Source: Gammaproteobacteria bacterium (GTDB lineage Bacteria > Pseudomonadota > Gammaproteobacteria > Thiohalobacterales > Thiohalobacteraceae). From it: a stretch of 40,090 bases of DNA. Positions 15,930 through 24,925 of the stretch are shown here, one piece after another. Positions within the stretch are counted from its first letter, which is position 1, and the number at the start of each line of letters is the position of its first letter. The position numbers were made by a program, and so were the translations under genes. Below the pieces are notes generated by a model. That model had not been told where the DNA came from. It saw only the letters and a program-made list of their open reading frames with translations, and searched no databases. The stretch spans positions 1 to 40,090 of the forward strand of contig JACREG010000087.1 of assembly GCA_016218375.1 (NCBI GenBank). The letters run 5' to 3'.

Positions 15930-17558
15930 ATGATGCTGCCTCTTTCCGCACCTCTTTCCTCACGCAATTCCTTTTGGTTGTTGCTCGCCGCCTGGGCGGT
16001 TCTGGTCGTTACCGCGCTGTTCACCCGACCGCTGTTGCCGGTGGACGAGACGCGTTACGTCGGCGTCGCCTGGGAAATGTGGATGCGCGGCGATTTCCTG
16101 GTGCCGTTCAAAAATGGCGCGCCCTACAGCGATAAGCCACCGCTGTTGTTCTGGCTGATGCAGGCCGGCTGGTGGCTGTTCGGTGTCAACGAGATCTGGC
16201 CGCGGCTGGTGGCGCCGTTGATCGGACTGGGTTGTCTCGGCTTGACGGCGTTGTTCGCGCGCCGTGTGTGGCCGGAGCGGCCGACGGCAATGCTGCTCGC
16301 GCCCTGGTTGCTGTTCGGTGGCCTGTTCGTCGCGGGATTCGTCACGCTGACCCAGTTCGATCTGCTCATCGTGTTCTGCACCTTGCTCGGCATGCTCGGT
16401 TTGCTGCGCGCGGCCACCGGTCTCGGCAGCGGTTGGTTGATCGTAGGCCTCGCCATCGGTCTCGGTCTGCTCAGCAAGGGGCCGGTGATCCTGGTGCATA
16501 TCCTGCCGACGGCGCTGCTCGGACCCCTGTGGGTGGATCGTGCGCGCCTGAAGGGTTGGGTGTGTTGGTACGGCGGCACCGTCGCGGCGTTGTTGTTGGG
16601 CGCGGCGATCGCGCTGGCCTGGGCCTTGCCCGCGGCGCAGGCCGGTGGCGAGGCGTATCGCAATGCCATCTTCTGGGGCCAGACCGCCGAACGTGTGGTG
16701 GATTCGTTCGCGCACAAGGCGCCGTTCTGGTGGTATCTGCCGTGGTTGCCGGTGCTGCTGTTGCCGTGGTCGTTATGGCCGCCGCTGTGGCGGGCCGTGC
16801 GGCGCATGGAGCTGAAACGCAGTGTGCGTTTTCTGTTGTGCTGGGCGGTGCCGGTGCTGGCGATTCTGAGTGCGATCAGCGGCAAGCAACAAAAATATCT
16901 GCTGCCACTATTTCCCGCGCTGGCACTGCTGGGTGCGTATGCCTTGGCGGGCCTGGAGGGAGCGTGGCAGAGCGAGTGGCGTGCGCGCCGGCAGTGGCTC
17001 GCCGCGCTGGTGTTGGCATTACCCGCCGGTGTATTCGCGCTGGCGTCCTTCCAGGAGTTGAGTGCGCGCGTGCCTTGGGCCGGCGGCCTCGAACCGCTGT
17101 GGGCGCTGCCGTTTCTGCTCGCCGCGTTGCTGTGGTGGTTGTGGCGGCCGGCGACGCTCATCGCGGCGGTGCAGGCACTGGCACTGGCGGGTGTCGCGAC
17201 GATCATTGGTGTACATCTGAGCGTGCTGCGCGTGGCGGCGCCGGCCTACGACCTGCATGCGATGAGCGCCCGCATCGCCGCGCTGCAAGCCGCCGGCCAC
17301 AAAGTCGCGCATGTGGGTAAATATCATGGTCAGTTCCATTTTCTCGGGCGGCTGAAACGGCCGCTCAAGGAGATATCGCCGATACGCAAACGCGTGCTGG
17401 CCTGGGCGCGCAAACATCCCGACGATTATCTGGTGCTGTATTACGATCAGTGGCCCTGGCCGCTATCGCGCACGCAGGCCGAATACACCCAGGATTACCG
17501 CGGCGATCCCGACGATCTGGCGCTGTGGTCGGCGAAAAAATTTCTCGCCGCGCAGTGA
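15930..17558 (+). CDS. ArnT-like (GT83/PMT-2) membrane glycosyltransferase
   Basis: The 542-residue product has the GT-C architecture. The first helix (about 14-33) leads to a periplasmic loop with the acidic motif LLPVDETRYVGVAWEMW (about 35-51), then FKNGAPYSDKPPLLFW near 59-74. About ten more hydrophobic segments follow, and QTAERVVDSFAHKAPFWWYL lies in a loop near 247-266. This matches the family of 4-amino-4-deoxy-L-arabinose and other lipid A/glycan transferases, which use polyprenyl-phosphate sugars on the periplasmic face. The GT2 gene at 11309 makes a possible donor, but the genes are not in one operon. Substrate cannot be read from sequence. ATG at 15930 is used; 15933 is equally possible. 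Confidence 0.87.
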   Translation: MMLPLSAPLSSRNSFWLLLAAWAVLVVTALFTRPLLPVDETRYVGVAWEMWMRGDFLVPFKNGAPYSDKPPLLFWLMQAGWWLFGVNEIWPRLVAPLIGLGCLGLTALFARRVWPERPTAMLLAPWLLFGGLFVAGFVTLTQFDLLIVFCTLLGMLGLLRAATGLGSGWLIVGLAIGLGLLSKGPVILVHILPTALLGPLWVDRARLKGWVCWYGGTVAALLLGAAIALAWALPAAQAGGEAYRNAIFWGQTAERVVDSFAHKAPFWWYLPWLPVLLLPWSLWPPLWRAVRRMELKRSVRFLLCWAVPVLAILSAISGKQQKYLLPLFPALALLGAYALAGLEGAWQSEWRARRQWLAALVLALPAGVFALASFQELSARVPWAGGLEPLWALPFLLAALLWWLWRPATLIAAVQALALAGVATIIGVHLSVLRVAAPAYDLHAMSARIAALQAAGHKVAHVGKYHGQFHFLGRLKRPLKEISPIRKRVLAWARKHPDDYLVLYYDQWPWPLSRTQAEYTQDYRGDPDDLALWSAKKFLAAQ

Positions 17559-17566
17559 GGTCGGCC

Positions 17567-17594
17567 CTGTGATTCCATAAGGGGATGCTACAAT
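17567..17594 (+). promoter_or_regulatory. Possible promoter of rlmI
   Basis: TACAAT at 17589-17594 is a good -10 box. CTGTGA at 17567-17572, 16 bp upstream, is a weak -35 (3/6). The start codon is 28 bp downstream. Confidence 0.35.
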
Positions 17595-17621
17595 GCGCCG
17601 GCCACCGACCGGAGCAATCTC

Positions 17622-18836
17622 GTGAATCAAGCTGAAGCCACTTCCACTGCCCTGGCACCGCTGCGGCTGAAGAAGAACGAAGAACGCCGCCTGCGTGCCG
17701 GGCATCTGTGGGTGTACAGCAACGAGGTCGACGCCGCACGCACGCCGCTGACGGCGTTCGCGCCGGGCCAACCGGTGCTGATCGAGGCGGCCAACGGCAA
17801 GGCGCTGGGCACCGGCTATGTGAATCCGCATTCGCTGATCTGCGCGCGGTTGGTGAGCCGCGACCCCGCCCATGTGCTCGGTCGTTCGCTGCTGGTGCAT
17901 CGATTCAACGTGGCGCTGGCGTTGCGCGAGCGCCTCTATCCGCAGCCCTATTACCGGCTGGTGCACGGCGAAGGCGATGCCTTGCCGGGGCTGATCGTCG
18001 ACCGCTATGGCGATGTATTGGTCGTGCAATTCACCACCGCCGGCATGGAGCAGGCGCGCGATGCCGTGATCGAGGCCTTGCAGAAGGTGTTTAAACCCGC
18101 CGGCATCCTGTTGCGCAACGACAGCCCGATCCGTGCGCTGGAAGGCTTGCACAGCTATGTCGAAGTCATTGGCGCGGTGCCCGATCAGATCGATCTGGAA
18201 GAAAACGGCGTGCGTTTCCGCGTCTCCGTGCAGGCCGGGCAGAAGACCGGTTGGTTCTACGATCAGCGCGAGAATCGTGCGCGGCTGGCGCGTTATGTGA
18301 AAGGTATGCGCGTACTGGATCTGTTCAGCTATGTCGGTGGCTGGGGCGTGCAGGCCGCTGCCGCCGGGGCGCGCGAGGTGGTATGCGTGGACTCCTCGCA
18401 GGACGCGCTGACGCAAGTGGCGGTGAACGCCGAACTCAACGGCATGCAGGGCCGCGTGCACACGCGCAAGGGCGATGCCTTCGACGTGTTGCGCGAACTG
18501 CGCGAGGCGCGCGAGCATTTCGACGTGGTGGTGCTCGATCCGCCGGCCTTCATCAAACGCAAGAAGGACGTCAAGGCCGGTATCGAGGCCTACCAGCGCA
18601 TCAATCAACAGGCCATGCAGGTGCTGGCGAAAGACGGCATCCTGGTGAGCGCCTCCTGTTCCTATCATCTGGAGCCGGACACGCTGCAACAGGTGATACT
18701 GTCCGCCGCACGGCATCTCGATCGTAGTGTGCAGATCCTGGAGCGCGGCCGGCAAGGTGCGGATCATCCGGTGCATGCGGCGATCCCGGAAACGGAATAT
18801 CTGAAGGCGCTGTATTGCCGGGTGTTGCCGGCCTGA
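17622..18836 (+). CDS. rlmI: 23S rRNA (cytosine-5) methyltransferase, RlmI family
   Basis: The 404-residue product has an N-terminal PUA-like domain (RLKKNEERRLRAGHLWVYSN near 15-34) and an EEHEAD-like middle part (YYRLVHGEGDALPGLIVDRY). A Rossmann methyltransferase domain follows. SAM motif I is VLDLFSYVGGWGV near 230, motif IV is VVLDPPAFIKRKKD near 303, and the SCSYHL Cys near 344 suits m5C chemistry. E. coli RlmI methylates C1962 of 23S rRNA; length and motif order agree. The start is GTG at 17622 with GGAGCA upstream. lgt begins 20 bp after its stop, so rlmI-lgt-thyA probably form one transcript. Confidence 0.93.
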   Translation: MNQAEATSTALAPLRLKKNEERRLRAGHLWVYSNEVDAARTPLTAFAPGQPVLIEAANGKALGTGYVNPHSLICARLVSRDPAHVLGRSLLVHRFNVALALRERLYPQPYYRLVHGEGDALPGLIVDRYGDVLVVQFTTAGMEQARDAVIEALQKVFKPAGILLRNDSPIRALEGLHSYVEVIGAVPDQIDLEENGVRFRVSVQAGQKTGWFYDQRENRARLARYVKGMRVLDLFSYVGGWGVQAAAAGAREVVCVDSSQDALTQVAVNAELNGMQGRVHTRKGDAFDVLRELREAREHFDVVVLDPPAFIKRKKDVKAGIEAYQRINQQAMQVLAKDGILVSASCSYHLEPDTLQQVILSAARHLDRSVQILERGRQGADHPVHAAIPETEYLKALYCRVLPA

Positions 18837-18856
18837 TAGAACGGTTGAATGAACGC

Positions 18857-19681
18857 ATGCTGACCTATCCCGACATCGATCCCGCCGCGTTGCGTATCGG
18901 CAATTTCGCGGTGCACTGGTACGGGCTGATGTACCTCGTCGCCTTCGTCAGTGCGTGGTGGCTGGGTACGCTGCGCGCCAAACACCCGGGCAGCGGCTGG
19001 CGCGCGGAAGAGATCGGCGATCTGGTGTTCTACGCGGCGCTCGGCGTGATCCTCGGTGGGCGCATTGGCTATGTGCTGTTCTACAACTTCGGCCTGTTTC
19101 TCGACGATCCACTGATGCTGGTGAAGATCTGGCAGGGCGGCATGTCGTTTCACGGCGGCTTGCTTGGCGTGCTGACGGCGATGTGGTTGTACGGACGGCA
19201 TACCCGGCGCACGTTTTTCCAGGTCACGGATTTCATCGCGCCGCTGGTGCCGATCGGCCTGGGCGCGGGACGCATCGGCAATTTCATCAACGCCGAACTC
19301 TGGGGCCGCATCTCGGACGTGCCCTGGGCGATGCAACTGCCCTGCGCGCGGTTTCCCGAATTCTGCGACGGACGCATCGAGGGATTCAGCGCGCCGCGCC
19401 ACCCGTCCATGCTTTACGAGGCCGTGCTGGAAGGCGCGTTGCTGTTCGCGATTCTGTGGCTGTACTCGCGCAAGCCGCGTCCGACCATGGCGGTGTCCGG
19501 TATGTTCCTGCTCGGTTACGGCGTATTCCGCTTCGGCGTGGAATTTGTGCGCGTGCCCGACGCGCAGCTCGGCTATCTGGCGCTGGACTGGGTGACGATG
19601 GGGCAGGTCTTGTCGACGCCGATGATCGTGTTCGGTATCGTGTTGCTGGCGTTGAGTCGGCGAGAGGCAGTGAAGGCGTGA
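18857..19681 (+). CDS. lgt: Phosphatidylglycerol--prolipoprotein diacylglyceryl transferase
   Basis: The 274-residue polytopic membrane protein is the first enzyme of lipoprotein maturation. It attaches diacylglycerol from phosphatidylglycerol to the lipobox Cys at the periplasmic side of the inner membrane. Family motifs are clear: [15 protein letters not shown] at the start, VHWYGLMYL near 18-26, [21 protein letters not shown] near 96-105 (essential His) and [17 protein letters not shown] near 133-149 (essential Arg). About seven membrane helices are present. ATG at 18857 gives the standard N-terminus. Its TGA overlaps the GTG start of thyA by four bases (19678-19681), indicating translational coupling. 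The window also encodes two of its likely substrates (lipoproteins at 8342 and 15566). Confidence 0.98.
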   Translation: MLTYPDIDPAALRIGNFAVHWYGLMYLVAFVSAWWLGTLRAKHPGSGWRAEEIGDLVFYAALGVILGGRIGYVLFYNFGLFLDDPLMLVKIWQGGMSFHGGLLGVLTAMWLYGRHTRRTFFQVTDFIAPLVPIGLGAGRIGNFINAELWGRISDVPWAMQLPCARFPEFCDGRIEGFSAPRHPSMLYEAVLEGALLFAILWLYSRKPRPTMAVSGMFLLGYGVFRFGVEFVRVPDAQLGYLALDWVTMGQVLSTPMIVFGIVLLALSRREAVKA

Positions 19682-20472
19682 AACAATATCTCGATCTCAT
19701 GCGCCATGTGCGCGATCACGGCGTGCGCAAAGAGGATCGCACCGGCACCGGCACGTTGAGCGTGTTCGGTTATCAGATGCGTTTCGATCTGGCGCAAGGC
19801 TTTCCGGTGGTGACCACCAAGAAGCTGCACCTGCGCTCCATCATTCACGAGCTGCTGTGGTTTCTGCGCGGCGACACCAATATTCAATATCTGCGCGACA
19901 ACGGCGTGAGCATCTGGGACGAATGGGCCGACGCGAACGGCGATCTTGGTCCGGTGTACGGTTCGCAGTGGCGTTCCTGGCCGGCTGCCGACGGTCGCCA
20001 CATCGACCAGATCGCACAGGTGCTCGATCAATTGCGCGATAATCCGGATTCGCGGCGCATTATCGTCAGCGCCTGGAATGTCGGCGAGATCGACAAGATG
20101 GCCTTGCCGCCGTGTCATGCCTTTTTTCAGTTCTATGTCGCCGACGGCAAACTCTCCTGCCAGTTGTATCAGCGCAGTGCCGACATCTTCCTCGGCGTGC
20201 CGTTCAATATCGCCTCCTATGCGCTGCTCACGCTGATGATCGCGCAGGTGGTCGGCTTGCGCCCCGGCGACTTCGTGCACACCTTGGGCGACGCGCATCT
20301 GTATCTGAATCATCTGGAGCAGACCGATCTGCAATTGTCGCGTGAGCCGTTCGCGCCGCCGAGCTTGCGCATCAATCCGGAGGTGCAGGATCTGTTTGCT
20401 TTTCGCTTCGAGGATTTCGAGCTGGAGGGGTATCAGCATCATCCGCACATCAAGGCGCCGGTGGCGGTGTAG
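19678..20472 (+). CDS. thyA: Thymidylate synthase ThyA
   Basis: The 264-residue product has the exact length of E. coli ThyA. It converts dUMP to dTMP with methylene-tetrahydrofolate, giving dihydrofolate. Motifs: [14 protein letters not shown] near 18-31, [16 protein letters not shown] near 50-65, [12 protein letters not shown] with the catalytic Cys near 146, [14 protein letters not shown] near 165-178, and [12 protein letters not shown] near 204-215. The GTG start at 19678 overlaps the lgt stop. This start is not an ATG, but it is fixed by length and family alignment. folA, which recycles the dihydrofolate made here, lies 138 bp downstream beyond a large palindrome. Confidence 0.99.
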   Translation: MKQYLDLMRHVRDHGVRKEDRTGTGTLSVFGYQMRFDLAQGFPVVTTKKLHLRSIIHELLWFLRGDTNIQYLRDNGVSIWDEWADANGDLGPVYGSQWRSWPAADGRHIDQIAQVLDQLRDNPDSRRIIVSAWNVGEIDKMALPPCHAFFQFYVADGKLSCQLYQRSADIFLGVPFNIASYALLTLMIAQVVGLRPGDFVHTLGDAHLYLNHLEQTDLQLSREPFAPPSLRINPEVQDLFAFRFEDFELEGYQHHPHIKAPVAV

Positions 20473-20592
20473 TCAAGTCGCTGAAGCGGCGTTTGCTGCG
20501 TTGCACCCGTGCTCGAAATGCTCATGTACTTATGTGTACACTCCGCTTTCTCGCCCGGTTGCGCCTTGCATCCGCGCGCTTGATCGACTTGA
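20473..20592. repeat. 120-bp imperfect palindrome between thyA and folA
   Basis: The element begins TCAAGTCG (20473-20480) and ends CGACTTGA (20585-20592). At its centre TGTAC (20525-20529) and GTACA (20536-20540) are placed symmetrically about 20532.5, the midpoint of the whole element. In between the arms match in stretches, for example AAGCG with CGCTT and GTTGCACCCGTGC with GCCCGGTTGCGCC. It would form one long imperfect hairpin in RNA or a cruciform in DNA. It starts directly after the thyA stop and ends 18 bp before folA. It may be a terminator or processing element, or a member of a dispersed intergenic repeat family. Confidence 0.75.
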
Positions 20593-20610
20593 CTGGTTGG
20601 CCCTTTGATT

Positions 20611-21120
20611 ATGATCTCCCTCATCGTCGCCATGGACCGCAATCGCCTCATCGGCCGCGGCAACGCTTTACCCTGGCATTTGCCGGCCGACCTCGCGCAT
20701 TTCAAAGCCATCACGATGGGCAAGCCGATCGTCATGGGGCGCAAGACGTATGAATCCATCGGTCGGCCGTTGCCGGGGCGGCACAACATCGTCGTCAGTC
20801 GCAATCCGGCGTTCGACGCGCCGGGCTGCACGGTGGTCGCCTCGGTCGATGCGGCGCTGAGCGCGGCCGGCGATGTCCCGGAGATCATGGTCATCGGCGG
20901 CGCGCAGTTATATGCGGACGTGCTGCCGCGCGCGCAACGCATCTATCTCACCCGCATCGAGGCCGGCTTCGACGGCGATGCCTGGTTCCCGCCTCTGGAC
21001 GATACCGTCTGGCAGGAAGTGGCGTGCAGCGCGCAGGCCGCGGACGAGCGCAACCCCCATGCCTACAGTTTTCTGATCCTGGAACGCCGGCCGCGTGCCG
21101 CGAACCCTCCGCAGGCTTGA
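20611..21120 (+). CDS. folA: Dihydrofolate reductase FolA
   Basis: The 169-residue product reduces dihydrofolate to tetrahydrofolate with NADPH. Motifs: SLIVAMDRNRLIGRGNALPW near 3-22, HLPADLAHFK with the catalytic Asp near 27, MGKPIVMGRKTYESIGRPLP near 37-56, IVVSRN near 61-66, and VIGGAQLYADVLP near 92-104 for NADPH binding. It is slightly longer than E. coli FolA (159) because of a C-terminal tail. ATG at 20611 is chosen for alignment to the family; an in-frame TTG at 20605 is less likely. It completes the thymidylate cycle with ThyA. In E. coli folA adjoins apaH; here 3.8 kb separates the two. Confidence 0.98.
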   Translation: MISLIVAMDRNRLIGRGNALPWHLPADLAHFKAITMGKPIVMGRKTYESIGRPLPGRHNIVVSRNPAFDAPGCTVVASVDAALSAAGDVPEIMVIGGAQLYADVLPRAQRIYLTRIEAGFDGDAWFPPLDDTVWQEVACSAQAADERNPHAYSFLILERRPRAANPPQA

Positions 21121-21151
21121 TCTTGCGGGAGGCGACTGCCATGCTCTGCCG

Positions 21152-22201
21152 ATGGTTAAGGTTCGATTCGATTTAGATATTCCAAACCCATCCCGCCGTG
21201 CCGCGCTGAAGGCGCTCACCGCCCTGTTGGCCTGGAGTGGCATGCAGCGTCTGGCCGCCGAACCGGCGACGATCCGCATCAATATCCCCGGACCGATGCT
21301 GATGCCGTTTTTCCCCGTGGAGTTGATTCCCAAGCTGGGCATCGATGCGCAACTCGGCGCGCATTTGGGCGTCCGCTATCACCCCACCGGTGTGCTTGCA
21401 TTGGAAGACATGCTGGCCGGCAATGCCGATTTCGCCGGCGTGGGTTTTCCGGTATTGCCGAAGTTCGTCGAGAAGGGCCGTCCGGTGGTGGCCATCGCCC
21501 GCTTGAGCAGCGGTGCGCCGCCTTATGCGATTATCGTGCGTGCCGATTTGGCCGAGAGCATCCGCAGCATCGAGGATCTGCGCGGTCGCACCCTCGGCGT
21601 ACCGGTCGGCAGCGCCACCACCAAGACTTATCTGCAATTGGTCGCCGAGCTGTGGGTGTCCGCGCACGGCGTGAATGCCGAGCAGGTCCGCTGGGCGCCG
21701 ATCACCCAGACCTATGAAGGTGTGTACGGGGCAATGGCGGGCGAGACCGTCGATGCGGTGTTCTGCGAGGAGCCCTATTCGGCCAGTCTGGTCCGCGCCG
21801 GACTCGGCAAGGTGCTGGCGAGTCTCTCCGATCCGCGCAATCCGGTGCATCTTGCCGGCCAGCAACATCTGCGCGCCGTGATCGTCACCACGCCGGAGCG
21901 TATCGAGGCTCATCCGCAACGCGTCGAGGCGATGGTGCGAATGCTGCGCCGCGCCTTGCAGTGGACCAGCAAGGCCACGCCGGCGGACATCGTTGCGCGC
22001 TTGGGTATCGACGATGCGGGGCAACGCACGGATATTGTCGATGCACTGACGCGCCTGCCGACACAATACAATCACGACGGTACGTTCGACGCGACCGAAA
22101 TCGAAGCGACGCGCGAGTTCATGCATGCGGTTGGGATCAAGCTGCCTGCCGGCAAGGATGTCCGCGACCTGATCGACGATCGCTGGATCAGGCTGGACTA
22201 G
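21152..22201 (+). CDS. Periplasmic substrate-binding protein (NMT1/SsuA-like), no cognate permease
   Basis: The 349-residue product belongs to the ABC-transporter substrate-binding superfamily of the nitrate/sulfonate/taurine type. Signs are HLGVRYHPTGVLALEDMLAG, a GVPVGSATTKTYLQLVAELW segment, and AGETVDAVFCEEPYSA near 190-205. The N-terminus carries SRRAALK (14-20) before a hydrophobic stretch, matching the twin-arginine pattern (S-R-R-x-F-L-K) apart from the Phe, so Tat export is possible. No ABC permease or ATPase lies nearby. Instead a membrane GGDEF/EAL gene starts 3 bp after its stop, so the two are co-expressed. I infer that the protein presents a ligand to that sensor rather than feeding a transporter. 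ATG at 21152 is the best in-frame start; the upstream ATG at 21141 is in another frame. Confidence 0.85.
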   Translation: MVKVRFDLDIPNPSRRAALKALTALLAWSGMQRLAAEPATIRINIPGPMLMPFFPVELIPKLGIDAQLGAHLGVRYHPTGVLALEDMLAGNADFAGVGFPVLPKFVEKGRPVVAIARLSSGAPPYAIIVRADLAESIRSIEDLRGRTLGVPVGSATTKTYLQLVAELWVSAHGVNAEQVRWAPITQTYEGVYGAMAGETVDAVFCEEPYSASLVRAGLGKVLASLSDPRNPVHLAGQQHLRAVIVTTPERIEAHPQRVEAMVRMLRRALQWTSKATPADIVARLGIDDAGQRTDIVDALTRLPTQYNHDGTFDATEIEATREFMHAVGIKLPAGKDVRDLIDDRWIRLD

Positions 22202-22204
22202 CCC

Positions 22205-24919
22205 GTGTCGGCACCGACGGGTTGGCGGTTGCTGCGGACCAAGCTGGGCGCCCTGCGCGGCCAGGCCGTTGCGCACATCTTCTTCGCCATGCTCATCGCG
22301 ACCGTCAGCCTGGTCGTCATTGCGATGCAGGGCTATGGCGAATTCCGCGCGCGAGAGATCGATCAGAAGTTCGAATCGTTGCGCGGCTATTACGGTGATC
22401 GACTGGTGCGGGTCGAATATGCCTGGAAGAGCGCCGCGGAACAATTGCGCGCGCGGCTCGAATTCGGCCGCATCCTGGAACAACAAGACGACAAGCGCTG
22501 GCCGAAATTCACCGCCTTTCTCAATGCACAACGGGTGTTCGGCGAATTCCCCACGCTGCTGGTGTTGAGCAGCGACGGCCGCGTGCTCTATCGCTATGGC
22601 GTCATCGCGCATACCCTGGATGCGGACACCATTCGTGTCAGCGAATGGCATTTCGAACCCGCGCTGGGCGAACTGTATCGGGTGTTTCGCGAACCGATCT
22701 GGCTGGGTGCCGAGGGGCAGGGGCAATTGGTGCTGCTCAAGCCGCTGGACAATGCTGCGCTCAAGGACTTGGTGATTCCCGAAGCGGTGCTGGCGATCGA
22801 TTGGTGGGATCGCGTGGTAGCGATGTCCCGCGACGACTATTCCGTGGGGCTGGCCACCGATGTGCGGCAGGTGGTGAACCTGGGCGCGCAGCGTTTGGTG
22901 CAGGCGCGCGTTGCCTGGCCGGGTACCGCCGCGCCGCGGCCGACATTGCTCGCTTACCGCGAGTTGCACGATATCCTGCCGATCCACGTATTCCTGTACT
23001 GGTTGCTGGCGGCCGTGGCGGCGATCACCTTGTTGTTGTGGCTGGCGTTGGGACGTTGGTTGGCCGCGACGGTGCGGCGTCTGGAAGGCGTCGACTCGGC
23101 GCTCGACGGCTATGCCCGGCAACTGCCGCGCGCGACCGTGGAGGAGCATCTACTCGCCGCGCGGCAACGTCGCGACGAGATCAACAATCTCGCCGATGGC
23201 ATCGGCGAACTGATCCAGGCCGTGGATGCGCGCGAACGCGAACAGGCCAGGTACCTGGAAACGCTGGCGCTGCTCGAAGAGGCCGTGCTGGAACTGGATT
23301 GCGAAGGCAATATCCGCCATGCCAGCCCGGGTTGGAACAAGCTTGCGCATTGCGACAATGCGGCCGGGCGCAATCTGCTGGACTTCATCCATCCGGCCGA
23401 TGCCTCCGCCTTGCATGCGCAGTGCGGGGTGTTGCGTTCCGGCGAGAAGAACCATTTATTGTTCCGTGTGCGTCTGGCCGGACCCAATCCCGAACAACAG
23501 AGCTGGATCGAGTGCCGCTTCCTGGGTTTTCGCGACGAGCGTGGCGAGATTGCCGGCATCCGTGGGGTGCTGCGCGATATCACCCAGACCTATCTGCACG
23601 AGAAGCAGATCAGCCATATGGCGTTGCACGACGCGCTCACCAGTCTGCCCAACCGCGTGTTGCTCGAAGACCGTCTCAAGATCGCTTTGCGCATGGCCAC
23701 GCGCACCGGCGACAAGGTGTGCGTGTGTTTCATCGACATCGACCATTTCAAGAACGTCAACGATACGCTCGGCCACAAGGCCGGCGACCGTCTGTTGGTG
23801 GCATTCGCCAATCTGTTGCGCGGCGAGTTGCGCGCGGGCGATACGCTGGCGCGCTGGGGCGGCGACGAATTCGTGCTGCTGTTGCCGGGCATGCCGAGCG
23901 AGCAGGATATCCGCGAAGTGACGCACAAGATCGGCGCCGTGATTCAACAGCCGCTGCTGCTCGATGGCGCCGAGATGCGCATGACCTTCAGTCTGGGCGC
24001 GGCCATTTATCCCGACGACGCCGAAAACAGCGAGGTGCTGTTCTCGCAGGCGGATCGCGCGATGTTCTACGCCAAGGCGCAGGGCCGCAACCAAAGTTGT
24101 TTCTTCGGCGACATGACCTCCAAGGGCATCGGCAAGAAAGAACTGTATGTGCAGAACCGGTTGGCGAGCGCCATCAATGCCGGACAGATTCAGGCCTGGT
24201 TCCAACCCATCGTCTGCGCGCGCACGGGCGCCTGCGTCGGCGTCGAGGTGCTGGCGCGCTGGCACGATGACGAACTCGGTTGGATCTCGCCGGCGACCTT
24301 CATTCCCATCGCGGAAAACATCGGTCTGATCCGCGAACTGGGCCAGCAGGTGTGGCAGGCGAGTCTGGCGATGCAGGAACACTGTCGCGCCGCCGGGCGA
24401 AAGCTGCGCTTCGCCGTGAACGTCTCCAAACGCCAGTTGTTCATTCCGTCGTTCACCGAGCAGGCGCTCGCGGAACTGGAACGCCGCGGTATCCCCAGCG
24501 GCGAGATCGTGTGGGAAGTGACCGAGAGCGTGGCGTTGCGCGATGTGGAACACGCCGCCGAACGCCTGCACGAACTGAAGGCCGCGGGTTTCAAGATCGC
24601 CATCGACGATTTCGGCACCGGCTATTCGTCGCTGTCGCAGTTACATGAGATTCATGCCGACGAACTGAAAATCGACATCTCCTTCGTGCGCCGCATTCAC
24701 GAGCCGGCCGGGTTGAGTCTGGTGCAGGCCATCATTCACATCGCCAGCGCGCTCGGTCTGCAAACGGTCGCCGAAGGCGTCGAGGATGCATCCGCCGCGG
24801 ATGCGCTGTGCGAACTCGGCGTCGATTATCTCCAGGGTTATCACTTCGCCCGGCCTATGCCGCGCGAGGAATTCCTGCACTGGTTGGAGAGCCATCAGGC
24901 GCAGCCTGTGGCGCTTTAA
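22205..24919 (+). CDS. Membrane sensor PAS-GGDEF-EAL protein paired with a binding protein
   Basis: The 904-residue product has a membrane helix near 24-42, a ~220-residue periplasmic domain with Cache-like passages (LLVLSSDGRVLYRYG) and a second helix near 263-285. A HAMP-like linker, PAS (about 350-470), GGDEF (about 475-635) and EAL (about 650-900) follow. RWGGDEFVLLL is intact and is preceded by RAGD, the RxxD inhibition site. The EAL motif reads EVLARW. The other residues are present: AVNVSKRQL, WEVTESV, AIDDFGTGYSSL, ELKIDISF, TVAEGVED. Both synthesis and breakdown of c-di-GMP are possible. The start is GTG at 22205, 3 bp after the binding-protein stop. The pairing recalls NspS-MbaA of Vibrio cholerae, but with another binding-protein family. 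Confidence 0.92.
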   Translation: MSAPTGWRLLRTKLGALRGQAVAHIFFAMLIATVSLVVIAMQGYGEFRAREIDQKFESLRGYYGDRLVRVEYAWKSAAEQLRARLEFGRILEQQDDKRWPKFTAFLNAQRVFGEFPTLLVLSSDGRVLYRYGVIAHTLDADTIRVSEWHFEPALGELYRVFREPIWLGAEGQGQLVLLKPLDNAALKDLVIPEAVLAIDWWDRVVAMSRDDYSVGLATDVRQVVNLGAQRLVQARVAWPGTAAPRPTLLAYRELHDILPIHVFLYWLLAAVAAITLLLWLALGRWLAATVRRLEGVDSALDGYARQLPRATVEEHLLAARQRRDEINNLADGIGELIQAVDAREREQARYLETLALLEEAVLELDCEGNIRHASPGWNKLAHCDNAAGRNLLDFIHPADASALHAQCGVLRSGEKNHLLFRVRLAGPNPEQQSWIECRFLGFRDERGEIAGIRGVLRDITQTYLHEKQISHMALHDALTSLPNRVLLEDRLKIALRMATRTGDKVCVCFIDIDHFKNVNDTLGHKAGDRLLVAFANLLRGELRAGDTLARWGGDEFVLLLPGMPSEQDIREVTHKIGAVIQQPLLLDGAEMRMTFSLGAAIYPDDAENSEVLFSQADRAMFYAKAQGRNQSCFFGDMTSKGIGKKELYVQNRLASAINAGQIQAWFQPIVCARTGACVGVEVLARWHDDELGWISPATFIPIAENIGLIRELGQQVWQASLAMQEHCRAAGRKLRFAVNVSKRQLFIPSFTEQALAELERRGIPSGEIVWEVTESVALRDVEHAAERLHELKAAGFKIAIDDFGTGYSSLSQLHEIHADELKIDISFVRRIHEPAGLSLVQAIIHIASALGLQTVAEGVEDASAADALCELGVDYLQGYHFARPMPREEFLHWLESHQAQPVAL

Positions 24920-24925
24920 TAATCC

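Noticed and set aside
21173-23149. 658-codon minus-strand open frame opposite the binding protein and second GGDEF/EAL gene
   Set aside because: It is a shadow of two well-supported plus-strand genes and crosses their junction without any motif.
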